Source: an uncultured Lachnospiraceae bacterium (GTDB taxonomy: Bacteria; Bacillota; Clostridia; Lachnospirales; Lachnospiraceae). Taken from it: a stretch of DNA of 11,790 nucleotides. Below are positions 1 to 6,945 of the stretch, piece by piece. The notes under the pieces were generated by a model. The model was given only the letters and a program-made list of their open reading frames with translations, was not told the origin of the DNA and searched no databases. Positions within the stretch are counted from its first letter, which is position 1; each line of letters opens with the position of its first letter. The DNA is taken from the NCBI GenBank assembly GCA_902803745.1, contig CADCRB010000163.1:1-11790 (forward strand), given 5' to 3'. Made by a program: the position numbers and the translations under genes.

Positions 1-1283
1 GACGACCGCTTAGACTTCTTTTCGACCCTGCGTTTCATTTCCTCATAGTCATCATCATCATCAAAATAGTCGTCCTTCCTGTTTCCTGAAAGGGACATAT
101 TTATCAGGATGATCGCAAGTACTATCAAAAGCACCACAAGACCTATAATGATAAAAAGCCTTATCTTTGCACTCTTCTGCGCATCCTCAAGCTTTGATGC
201 GCTTCCTGCTCCAAGATCCACATACCTTATGTATGTCTGGGCTATTGAGTCATACAGGTAGAATCCCTGATAACCAGACTGATCTATGGCATATACAAGG
301 AAGTACTCTGAGGGCTGAGGCTCCCCTCCCGAAGAAACCGGAGCCGATGTAGTAAAGTCTGTCGCCGGGGCAGAATCCTGACTTTCCCCGCTGTCACTAC
401 CTTCAGCTGCATCCGGCAAAGGCACATCACCGGAACCATCGTCTCCTCCAGCAGCAGGAACAGCTCCTGCATCACCTTCACCGGTACCTGCTCCGGAGCC
501 TATTCCGAGATCCAGCTCACCCGCATAAGCCTCCGTGGGCTTTAATGCGCCGAGAAGTCCTCCCAGAAATCCCTTTTCTTTGTCCTTATCCTCGTCATCA
601 CTGTCCTTATCTTCTTTATCTTTGTCCTTGTCCTCGTCCTTATCTTTCTTCTTATCCTTGTCATCGGACGACTCCCCCGTATATACCCATGCCTTGACGG
701 ATTTGCCGTTAACGGAAAGAGCTGTCTGCTCAAATCCTTCGGGAGCCTCGGCGCTTCCGGGATCCAGCACTATTATAAATCTGTCATTACCACCTTCGAA
801 CCTTACATAATCAGACATTTCTGCAGTAGAAGTATCGCAGAGATAGAAGTCACCGTTGGATCCGCTTGCATCCGTAAGATATGCAAGAGTTATCATTCCG
901 TTTGAGGCATCCATCGAAGCGAGCTCAACATTCTGCCCCTGATAAGCAACCGTCATCTTCCTGAATCCGGACGGAAGATAATCATCAGGAAAAGAATTTG
1001 CTATATACATGCCGTTATTCGTCATTATGGTTCCTGCAGCAGGAGCTCCTCCCGCATCAGGCGCTGCTGCAACATCGCCTTCAGGAGCTTCTCCCTCTGC
1101 GCCCTCGACAGGCTCGGCAGCTTCACCGCCCTCTTCTCCTGCCCCTGCGCCTTCTTCACCGGCCGGCGCTTCTCCTTCTGCAGCCTCATCAGCATACACA
1201 GGTGTCACAGCTGCTGCCTGAAAAATAAGAGTGATCGCAAGCGTTCCTCCTATTATAAGCTTCTTAAGTCTGTTGAATCTCAT
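1..1283 (-). CDS. Secreted, membrane-anchored low-complexity protein (C-terminus cut by window edge)
   Basis: I do not recognise a named family. The 427 visible codons start at an ATG preceded by a GGGAGAGG ribosome site and run off the left edge. The N-terminus is a clear signal peptide: RFNRLKK, a hydrophobic core, and likely cleavage after VYA at residue 31. Next come a Glu/Gly/Ala/Pro linker (about 32-85), a folded-looking segment (86-203), an Asp/Lys tract (207-237), a short hydrophobic patch ending AYAGEL (238-256), a Gly/Asp/Ser linker (257-323), a second folded segment (324-358), a membrane helix (about 375-397) and a cytoplasmic tail with DDYFDDDDDYEE. The predicted topology is a large outside part, one anchor and an inside tail. 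The two folded segments resemble each other. It follows purD by 24 bases with no visible terminator, so it is probably cotranscribed with the purine genes. Similar proteins seem common in Lachnospiraceae, but the function is unknown. Confidence 0.85.
   Translation of the reverse strand, partial: MRFNRLKKLIIGGTLAITLIFQAAAVTPVYADEAAEGEAPAGEEGAGAGEEGGEAAEPVEGAEGEAPEGDVAAAPDAGGAPAAGTIMTNNGMYIANSFPDDYLPSGFRKMTVAYQGQNVELASMDASNGMITLAYLTDASGSNGDFYLCDTSTAEMSDYVRFEGGNDRFIIVLDPGSAEAPEGFEQTALSVNGKSVKAWVYTGESSDDKDKKKDKDEDKDKDKEDKDSDDEDKDKEKGFLGGLLGALKPTEAYAGELDLGIGSGAGTGEGDAGAVPAAGGDDGSGDVPLPDAAEGSDSGESQDSAPATDFTTSAPVSSGGEPQPSEYFLVYAIDQSGYQGFYLYDSIAQTYIRYVDLGAGSASKLEDAQKSAKIRLFIIIGLVVLLIVLAIILINMSLSGNRKDDYFDDDDDYEEMKRRVEKKSKRS
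572..667 (-). repeat. Low-complexity Asp/Lys-coding tract
   Basis: This purine-rich tract (on the coding strand) is built from irregular repeats of GAT/GAC and AAG/AAA codons. It encodes the 207-237 region of the secreted protein, which is almost entirely Asp, Lys and Glu. Codon usage alternates within the repeats, so this is not a pure microsatellite. It probably forms a charged, extended spacer. Alignment across it would be unreliable, and length variation between strains would be expected. Confidence 0.8.
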
Positions 1284-1307
1284 CTTTTCCTCTCCCTCGT
1301 TCTTCTC

Positions 1308-2579
1308 TTATACTTCCTCTATTGCCTTGCCTATATCATGCCTGAAATATTTATTGTCAAATCTGACCCATTCCACTGCCTCATAGGCCCGCGCTCTGGC
1401 GGCCTTTAGGTTCTCTCCCTTTGCAGTGACTCCCAGGACTCTTCCGCCGTTTGTTACGATACCTTTTCCGGTCTTCTTTGTTCCCGAATGAAAAACATAG
1501 TATCCTTCTTTTTCATCGAAACTGTCAAGACCTTCTATAACGAATCCCCTCTCATACTTCCCGGGATATCCGTTGGATGCAAGCATTACACATACAGCTG
1601 CGTTATCTTCAAATTCAAGCTTTATCTTTCCAAGTGTGCCGTCGACACATGCAAGCATGACATCGATTATATCATTTTTCATGCGTGGAAGCACTACCTG
1701 CGCCTCCGGATCTCCGAACCTAGCATTATACTCCAGCACCTTGGGTCCGTCCTCTGTAAGCATAAGTCCAAAGAATATGACTCCTCTGAAAGGACGACCC
1801 TCCTTAGCCATTGCTTCAACGGTAGGCTTATATATATTCTTCCTGCAATATTCATCGATCTTTGGAGTATAGAAAGGCGATGGTGAAAAGGTTCCCATTC
1901 CACCTGTATTAAGGCCGGTATCTCCGTCACCCGCCCTCTTGTGGTCCTGTGCAGAACTCATTACCTTGACAGTTTTTCCATCACAGAAAGTAAGCACGGA
2001 CACCTCACGTCCGGTCATATATTCCTCTATGACCATACGATTCCCGGCTATACCGAACTTCTTATCAAGCATTATCTGCTGCACGCCCTCTCGTGCTTCC
2101 TCAGGAGTGTTGCAGATCAGAACACCTTTGCCCAGAGCCAGGCCGTCAGCCTTAAGCACTACGGGAAAACGAGATGTCTCAAGATAAGCAAGCGCCTTAT
2201 CTGCATTATCAAATATCTCATAACTTGCAGTAGGGATTCCGTACTTCTTCATCAGGTCCTTCGAAAAAGCCTTGCTTCCTTCGAGTATTGCTGCCTTGCT
2301 GTCGGGACCGAAGACTTTGAGTCCGTACTCCTCCAGTACATCTACTATACCGGCTGCAAGCGGATCATCAGGGCCCACTATCACGAGATCCGCAGCGATC
2401 TTCTTTGCAAATCTCGCTATCTCCTCAAAATCCATGACCTGTATATCCACACACTCCGCCAGGGATGCAATACCAGCATTTCCGGGTGCGCAGTATATCT
2501 TTTCCACTTTAGGACTTTTTGATACGGCATATGCTATTGCGTGCTCTCTGCCGCCTCCGCCTACAATCAATACCTTCAT
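1308..2579 (-). CDS. purD: Phosphoribosylamine--glycine ligase (GAR synthetase)
   Basis: PurD joins 5-phosphoribosylamine and glycine using ATP to give GAR, step 2 of de novo purine synthesis, in the cytosol. At 423 residues it has the usual length. Visible features are the N-terminal GGGGREHAIA (7-16), the linker EGSKAFSKDLMKKYGIPTA (100-118), the ATP-grasp motif KADGLALGKGV (143-153), the DHKR..DGD..NTGGMG motif (212-229) and the metal-binding LEYNARFGDPEAQ (282-294). The ATG start has AGGAG about 10 bases upstream, inside the 28-base gap after purN. It is the last purine gene of the cluster. Nothing looks damaged. Confidence 0.98.
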   Translation of the reverse strand: MKVLIVGGGGREHAIAYAVSKSPKVEKIYCAPGNAGIASLAECVDIQVMDFEEIARFAKKIAADLVIVGPDDPLAAGIVDVLEEYGLKVFGPDSKAAILEGSKAFSKDLMKKYGIPTASYEIFDNADKALAYLETSRFPVVLKADGLALGKGVLICNTPEEAREGVQQIMLDKKFGIAGNRMVIEEYMTGREVSVLTFCDGKTVKVMSSAQDHKRAGDGDTGLNTGGMGTFSPSPFYTPKIDEYCRKNIYKPTVEAMAKEGRPFRGVIFFGLMLTEDGPKVLEYNARFGDPEAQVVLPRMKNDIIDVMLACVDGTLGKIKLEFEDNAAVCVMLASNGYPGKYERGFVIEGLDSFDEKEGYYVFHSGTKKTGKGIVTNGGRVLGVTAKGENLKAARARAYEAVEWVRFDNKYFRHDIGKAIEEV

Positions 2580-2607
2580 AGCAACAGCTCCTCTCTGTCT
2601 TCTGATA

Positions 2608-3213
2608 TCATCCCTTGATCCTGATGCTCCCCCGTGCGATCATATCTATAGTTTCCGGAAGTATCTTCCACTCAGCCTGTTCCATGACCCTCCTCTGAAG
2701 TGTCTCAGGAGTATCATCCTGCCGTACTTCCACTGCTTTCTGCATAATGATAGGTCCTGTGTCACAGCCTTCATCCACAAAGTGAACTGTAGCTCCCGTT
2801 ATCTTCACCCCCCGTTTTAATGCCTCCTCATGCACCCTTAATCCGTAATATCCTTCTCCGCAGAAGGATGGGATAAGTGACGGATGGATGTTGATGATCC
2901 TCCCCTTATATTTCTTTATTATTTCAGGGGAAAGCACCACGAGAAATCCCGCCAATACCACCAGATCGGGAGCAGCTTCTTCAAGCGCCTTAAGCAGCGC
3001 CCTGTCAAAATCCAACCGCTCTGCATATTCCGACCTTGTCACTGATACAGCTTCAATTCCCGAATTCTTTGCTCTTTGAAGGGCATAAGCATCAGCTTTA
3101 TTGCTTATGACACGAACTATCTCCGTATCATGTATACGCCCGTCCGCAACGGCATCAATGATAGCCTGAAGGTTGGTCCCTCCTCCGGACACCATGACTG
3201 CTATCCTCAGCAC
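2608..3213 (-). CDS. purN: Phosphoribosylglycinamide formyltransferase (10-formyl-THF dependent)
   Basis: PurN transfers a formyl group from 10-formyltetrahydrofolate to GAR to give FGAR, step 3 of purine synthesis. The 201-residue length is typical. The catalytic triad of the family is present: Asn108 and His110 in NIHPSLIPSF, and Asp151 in DEGCDTGPII. The N-terminal phosphate-binding VSGGGTNLQAI (8-18) is also clear. The start is a GTG, chosen because MLRIAVMVSGG begins exactly where homologues do. That GTG lies within the last bases of purM (7-base overlap, GTGCTGA), so translation is probably coupled to purM. Confidence 0.97.
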   Translation of the reverse strand: MLRIAVMVSGGGTNLQAIIDAVADGRIHDTEIVRVISNKADAYALQRAKNSGIEAVSVTRSEYAERLDFDRALLKALEEAAPDLVVLAGFLVVLSPEIIKKYKGRIINIHPSLIPSFCGEGYYGLRVHEEALKRGVKITGATVHFVDEGCDTGPIIMQKAVEVRQDDTPETLQRRVMEQAEWKILPETIDMIARGSIRIKG

Positions 3214-4232
3214 AGCTCTACCCCCGTATCTGAAGATATAGTCTCTCCAATGATATACGCCTTCTCACCGGCGCCTTCTACAGCCTCTATTGTTCTGTCA
3301 GCATCGGCTGCATCTACCGACAGAATCATACCCAGTCCCATATTATAGGTGTTGTACATCACATGCTCATCTATCCTGCCCTCATTTTGCATAAGAGAAA
3401 ATATCGGATGAACAGGATATGATGTCTTGTCTATCTTTGCAGATATTCCGTCCGGCAGCATCCTTGGAATGTTTTCATAAAACCCTCCGCCTGTGATATG
3501 CGAGCATCCCTTTATTCTGATTCCAGCATTCTTCACGGCATCAAGGGCTTTAACATATATTATAGTAGGTGTAAGAAGAGCATCTCCCAAAGAACAGCCC
3601 AGTTCATCATAGTATCTGGAAAGTGACTTTTCATCCATTCGGAATATCTTCCTTATCAGAGAGAATCCGTTGGAATGCACACCGGAGGAAGCGATACCTA
3701 CCAGCACATCTCCGGCCTTTATATCCTTCCCGTCTATTATATCCTTTCTGTCAGCGACACCCACCGCAAAGCCGGCAAGGTCATACTCATCCTCAGGCAT
3801 AAGTCCCGGGTGCTCTGCAGTCTCACCACCTATCAAAGCAGCGCCCGCCATTTTACAACCCTCAGCCACACCCTTTACTATGGATGCGATCTTTTCAGGA
3901 TAGTTCCTTCCACATGCTATATAGTCAAGAAAGAATAAAGGCTCTCCGCCCGCACAGGCGACGTCGTTTACGCACATGGCAACACAATCTATACCGATCG
4001 TATCATGCCTGTCGAGAATGAATGCGAGCTTGATCTTGGTTCCCACGCCATCAGTACCCGAAAGCAATACAGGATCATCCATCTGCTTTATTCCTGCCAT
4101 ACCGAAAGCGCCCGAAAAACCTCCCAGTCCGCCTATGACCTCGGGTCTGGTCGTGCTCTTTACGAAGTCCTTTATCAACTCTACCGATCTGTATCCGGCC
4201 TCTATGTCAACTCCGGCTGATTTATAATCCAT
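3207..4232 (-). CDS. purM: Phosphoribosylformylglycinamidine cyclo-ligase (AIR synthetase)
   Basis: PurM closes the imidazole ring of FGAM using ATP to form AIR, step 5 of purine synthesis. At 341 residues it is the normal size. Family motifs run in order: SGTDGVGTKIKLAF (58-71), MCVNDVACAGGEPLFFLDY (86-104), GGETAEHPG (135-143), SSGVHSNGFSL (182-192) and HITGGGFYENIPRMLP (245-260). The ATG overlaps the purE stop by one base (TAATG), and the 3' end overlaps purN by seven. Both overlaps suggest tight translational coupling in the purE-M-N-D order. FGAM synthetase, which supplies the substrate, is not in the window. Confidence 0.98.
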   Translation of the reverse strand: MDYKSAGVDIEAGYRSVELIKDFVKSTTRPEVIGGLGGFSGAFGMAGIKQMDDPVLLSGTDGVGTKIKLAFILDRHDTIGIDCVAMCVNDVACAGGEPLFFLDYIACGRNYPEKIASIVKGVAEGCKMAGAALIGGETAEHPGLMPEDEYDLAGFAVGVADRKDIIDGKDIKAGDVLVGIASSGVHSNGFSLIRKIFRMDEKSLSRYYDELGCSLGDALLTPTIIYVKALDAVKNAGIRIKGCSHITGGGFYENIPRMLPDGISAKIDKTSYPVHPIFSLMQNEGRIDEHVMYNTYNMGLGMILSVDAADADRTIEAVEGAGEKAYIIGETISSDTGVELC

Positions 4233-4759
4233 TATTTCCTCTCCCCGGCGTAATCCCTGTACCCGGTCTCTCTGAGGCGGGCATTCTTCTTTTTCACGTT
4301 TTCTTTCATATCCTCTTTATAGGACAGTATTTTTTCATGTATCTCGCAGGCATCCTTGTCAGCTGCAGCAGATAATATCTGAGCCGCAAGTATTCCCGCA
4401 TTTTTTGCTCCGTCTATCGCCACAGTGGCAACGGGCACACCTGGCGGCATCATAAGCATAGAATATAGAGAATCCTTACCATCCAGCACCTTCGCGCTGA
4501 GGGGCACTCCGATCACAGGTCCTGCAAAAAGCGCCGCACACATTCCGGGCAAAGCCGCCGCCATTCCAGCTCCGGCTATTATCACACGGATCCCTCTGTC
4601 CCAGGCTCCTCTGCACCATTCAACAAGCTCATCCGGTTCCCGGTGTGCAGAGATTATCTCCATATCATAATCTATACCGAATTCATCTAATATCTCAGCC
4701 GCTTTAGACATCTGTCCGATATCCGAATCAGATCCCATAACAATACCGACCTTTGGCAT
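4232..4759 (-). CDS. purE: N5-carboxyaminoimidazole ribonucleotide mutase (class I PurE)
   Basis: PurE makes CAIR, step 6 of purine synthesis, by moving the carboxyl group of N5-CAIR; some homologues carboxylate AIR directly. I chose the ATG giving MPKVGIVMGSDSD (175 residues). An upstream in-frame TTG at 4789 would add ten unconserved residues and sits only a few bases from the predicted transcript start. Visible motifs are GSDSD (9-13), catalytic SAHREPDE with His39, GAGMAAALPGM (63-73) and the DSLYSMLMMPPGVPVATVAI region (96-115). The second motif has Ala where E. coli PurE has His (AAHLPGM); I recall this as common in clostridial PurE. The C-terminus (about 140-175) is a charged, Lys-rich extension. 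It is the first gene of the purine operon. No purK is seen. Confidence 0.96.
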   Translation of the reverse strand: MPKVGIVMGSDSDIGQMSKAAEILDEFGIDYDMEIISAHREPDELVEWCRGAWDRGIRVIIAGAGMAAALPGMCAALFAGPVIGVPLSAKVLDGKDSLYSMLMMPPGVPVATVAIDGAKNAGILAAQILSAAADKDACEIHEKILSYKEDMKENVKKKNARLRETGYRDYAGERK

Positions 4760-4770
4760 TTCCCTCACAT

Positions 4771-4775
4771 CCTCC
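4771..4775 (-). promoter_or_regulatory. purE ribosome binding site
   Basis: GGAGG on the minus strand lies 11 bases upstream of the chosen ATG. This is slightly long but is the only full Shine-Dalgarno match in the short leader. It lies downstream of the alternative TTG at 4789, which argues against that start. Confidence 0.7.
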
Positions 4776-4802
4776 AATTCAGAACACAAAAATAACTTTA
4801 CG

Positions 4803-4832
4803 ATTATATCACAACATCACAATACTTCTCAA
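4803..4832 (-). promoter_or_regulatory. Sigma-A-type promoter of the purEMND operon
   Basis: On the minus strand a -35 box TTGAGA (4827-4832, 5 of 6 consensus) and a -10 box TATAAT (4803-4808, 6 of 6) are separated by 18 bases. A TG dinucleotide one base before the -10 gives an extended -10 (TGATATAAT). The expected transcript start is near 4796, leaving a leader of about 37 bases before the purE ATG. That is too short for a purine riboswitch. The -35 overlaps the stop codon of the upstream aminopeptidase gene (4829-4831). I see no operator palindrome beside it. Confidence 0.8.
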
Positions 4833-5983
4833 GAATTCTGAGACAGAAACGGTTTATTCAGCTCCTCTGTCCCCGGAACGACAAATAATCCGTTCTTTAT
4901 CACCACATGCCTGTTTCCGTCCTTATCCACACTTGCGATCTCTGAAAGTTCTTCATACGGCAGCGTAACATCAGTATGACAGTGAAAATATGCTTTCAGC
5001 GGATCCTCTCTGCGATATCTTTCGGTATGCTCGTTATCCTTTGCTATCAGTTTCCGCCCATCCGGATTGTATGTCACAATATCCTCCTCACGGGAATAGC
5101 AGGTATCTCCTACGGCAAAATGCGGCCCCGTCTTTTCAGCTATCAATATCGGCAGCTTGTCAAATATGCCATAGTCCTTTGCGGTCATATAAGCTGTAGT
5201 ATTTGTGCCTATGGCAAACTCACCCATAGGAAGCGTATCATGGTGATGCAGGATATTCTCCTTTATATATCTCCTGTTTTCCTCTTCACTCTCAAAATTG
5301 TCACACATATAATCAGTGATAAAGCCGTCCTTAAACGTAAATGACAATTCCTTGAAAACAAGTCCGTTAATATAAACCTGAGATACATGAAGCACACCGT
5401 CCGTCCCGGAAAGTACCGGTGATGTAAATACCTCTCCCACAGGTATATTGACATCCGCTGTGCAGTTTTCAAACAAGGCCTCCTTTGTTATGTCAACCAC
5501 CTCATGCAGATGGATCCTGATATCGGTCCTATTCCCGTCTCTCCCCTTTATCTCAACGAATCTGCCCTTTTCAAGCTCCTCTATTATGCATTGCTGCATG
5601 ACAATCCACTTCTCATTCGGGAGTGTATTTATGTCAACTGTCTTCCTGAATATCTCGTGAAACCTGTCACCTATCTCCGGCACAGGGTAGGCTATTATCG
5701 TAAAGGATCTCTCATCCATAGGGATATATCTGTTCTGTATTTCCGAAGATCTGGAAGCAAGCTCTGTCTTTAGTTTCGACTGCTTTTCAGAAAGTCTGTA
5801 GCTCTCCGCATGGTTTTCGGGAATAAACTCTTTCATTCCGAATCTTTCCATCACTGCAGGTCCGGCAAATACCGATGCCTTCTCCCTGACCTCCTCAAAA
5901 ACATTCGAAAGCACCTCGAGCTTACGCTCCACATAAGATCTGTCAAGGAATAAGGCCTCATCCTCTCTGTGATCATAGTCCAT
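4829..5983 (-). CDS. M29 aminopeptidase, C-terminal catalytic part (downstream of in-frame TGA)
   Basis: This 384-codon open stretch carries the metal-dependent peptidase core, which would remove N-terminal residues from peptides in the cytosol. By family knowledge, M29 enzymes bind two metals through two Glu, two His, a Tyr and an Asp. The matching residues here are Glu184 in NIPVGEVFTSP, Glu255 in MGEFAIGTNT, His288 in KTGPHFAVG, Tyr296 in DTCYS, and His336 and Asp338 in FHCHTDVT. The first ATG after the TGA is at 5983, but the upstream bases (GAGCAG) are a poor ribosome site. That ATG also falls inside what looks like the conserved DYDH motif, so independent translation would give an N-terminally clipped enzyme. 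It may be expressed only by readthrough, or not at all. Confidence 0.8.
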   Translation of the reverse strand: MDYDHREDEALFLDRSYVERKLEVLSNVFEEVREKASVFAGPAVMERFGMKEFIPENHAESYRLSEKQSKLKTELASRSSEIQNRYIPMDERSFTIIAYPVPEIGDRFHEIFRKTVDINTLPNEKWIVMQQCIIEELEKGRFVEIKGRDGNRTDIRIHLHEVVDITKEALFENCTADVNIPVGEVFTSPVLSGTDGVLHVSQVYINGLVFKELSFTFKDGFITDYMCDNFESEEENRRYIKENILHHHDTLPMGEFAIGTNTTAYMTAKDYGIFDKLPILIAEKTGPHFAVGDTCYSREEDIVTYNPDGRKLIAKDNEHTERYRREDPLKAYFHCHTDVTLPYEELSEIASVDKDGNRHVVIKNGLFVVPGTEELNKPFLSQNS

Positions 5984-6010
5984 CTGCTCATTTACAAGTT
6001 CTCCGTAGTA

Positions 6011-6865
6011 TCATACACGGCTCAGACCGCTTCGAACTGCGGCGTGTAAAGGTTTCCTGTATATCGTGACATCCAGTCCCGCAGATGCGAAGCTTTCGAC
6101 AGAAGCCCTGACCAGCCTTTCAAATCCCAGATTGTACCTGATATTCACTGTCTTCTTTTTGTTTATATCCTTGCCTGTCAAAGCAAAACCACGGATAAAT
6201 CCTCCTGTGAAGGTTTCCGCCATAGCTTTTATCTCATTCTCCGCAAGCGAATTGATGAATGAAGCAAGCTGTCTTGTTTCATCGGTCACATATTCCCCGA
6301 AAGAGTCCAGATACGAAAGATCTGAAAGATCGGATTCCATTATTATCCGCTTTGCGAAGTCTCTGGAAGGATCTACCATGTCCCTAATCCTGTCAGCCAC
6401 TGTAACATCAGTATAATCAGTGACAAAGCTTTTTAGTATGGTATGGATATCTGAAACAAGTGATCCCGACAATTCCCCGGACTGTATCTCTCCTTCCCCG
6501 CGATCAGCACATTCAGCTATAAAAACCGTATAGATCTCAAGGAATACTTCATAGAGGATGGTCACATCTTCAAGCCTTGCATCATTCTCCTTTGCGAATG
6601 GGATCACAGCCGTGAGTTCATAGGCAAGAAATGAAAGAAGCCTGCCCATATCAGTACCGAAAAGCGAGACCGAATATACAGGGTTAAAGTATGATGTATC
6701 ATATTTTTCAGGTTTCAGATCTTCATATGAACCGTAAAGCAGAAATCTCGACATCCAGCGGAAATATTCCCCGTATGGTTCCGGCACAGCCTGTTCCGTC
6801 ACAAGAGACCCCAGTCTCTCATAAGCCAGCAACCTGCGCTCTTTCAGCTCATATAAGTCAATCAT
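6011..6865 (-). CDS. M29-type aminopeptidase, N-terminal part (ends at in-frame TGA)
   Basis: This 284-residue product starts at an ATG with GGGGGAT about 8 bases upstream. Residues 1-200 are mostly helical and acidic, with no motif I can name (for example EPYGEYFRWMSRFLLYG and YEVFLEIYTVFIAEC). Residues about 205-275 (LAENEIKAMAETFTGGFIRG, then VNIRYNLGFERLVRASVESF) look like the start of the M29 N-terminal subdomain, where other members have a similar helix-strand-helix unit. The stop therefore cuts within the catalytic region, not between domains. Alone this product lacks every metal ligand and should be inactive as a peptidase. Confidence 0.75.
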   Translation of the reverse strand: MIDLYELKERRLLAYERLGSLVTEQAVPEPYGEYFRWMSRFLLYGSYEDLKPEKYDTSYFNPVYSVSLFGTDMGRLLSFLAYELTAVIPFAKENDARLEDVTILYEVFLEIYTVFIAECADRGEGEIQSGELSGSLVSDIHTILKSFVTDYTDVTVADRIRDMVDPSRDFAKRIIMESDLSDLSYLDSFGEYVTDETRQLASFINSLAENEIKAMAETFTGGFIRGFALTGKDINKKKTVNIRYNLGFERLVRASVESFASAGLDVTIYRKPLHAAVRSGLSRV

Positions 6866-6945
6866 GGATTGTTATCCCCCGTAATCTTTCAGATTCCAGC
6901 CTGATCATCAGACCTGCTCAAGGATCCGGCCTGAATCCTGCTTTT
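6866..6945. other. 80-base intergenic stretch with small inverted repeats
   Basis: This is one of the two longest gaps in the window. It holds a hairpin (6921-6939; minus strand AGGATTC, loop AGGCC, GGATCCT, with one G-U pair) just after the membrane-protein stop, and an 11-base palindrome CTGATGATCAG (6901-6911). No U-tract follows the hairpin on the minus strand, so a standard intrinsic terminator is not supported. The ribosome site of the aminopeptidase gene lies at its low-coordinate end. Any regulatory role is a guess. Confidence 0.3.

Larger units (their letters stand above)
4829..6865 (-). pseudogene. M29-type aminopeptidase gene interrupted by one in-frame TGA
   Basis: The reading frame runs from an ATG at 6865 to a TGA at 4829 as 679 codons, broken only at codon 285 by a TGA (6011-6013). 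The next nine codons (YYGELVNEQ) are open and lead straight into the conserved-looking MDYDHRED, with no change of frame. As one protein of about 678 residues it matches the long aminopeptidase I associate with Lachnospiraceae: an extra helical N-terminal domain (about 1-200) followed by an M29 catalytic region. All expected M29 metal-ligand positions survive in the downstream part. No second stop or frameshift is seen, so the lesion is very recent, a sequence error, or a site of recoding. I found no obvious selenocysteine-insertion hairpin after the TGA. Other genes here use TGA as a genuine stop. Confidence 0.75.

Noticed and set aside
535..810. Plus-strand open frame rich in Ser and Leu
   Set aside because: It is the antisense shadow of the Asp/Lys repeat tract; no ribosome site or coding character.
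1941..2522. 193-codon plus-strand open frame opposite purD
   Set aside because: purD is intact with all motifs on the minus strand; the plus-strand frame resembles no family and is best explained as a shadow.
4760..4789. In-frame TTG start giving a ten-residue longer PurE
   Set aside because: The extra residues are not PurE-like, the start would lie only about 7 bases from the inferred transcript start, and the GGAGG site lies downstream of it.
6011..6070. Possible selenocysteine codon at the in-frame TGA
   Set aside because: I see no GC-rich hairpin in the 40 or so bases after the TGA, the site is not a metal ligand or active-site position of M29 enzymes, and the downstream text gives no bacterial SECIS pattern.
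6893..6921. Candidate promoter for the aminopeptidase gene: -35 TTGAGC, 17-base spacer, -10 TGGAAT
   Set aside because: Both boxes match only 4 of 6 consensus bases and the -35 overlaps a small hairpin; too weak to call.
6921..6945. Plus-strand hairpin followed by TTTTT resembling an intrinsic terminator
   Set aside because: No plus-strand gene precedes it and the stem has a C-A mismatch in that orientation; on the minus strand it lacks a U-tract.
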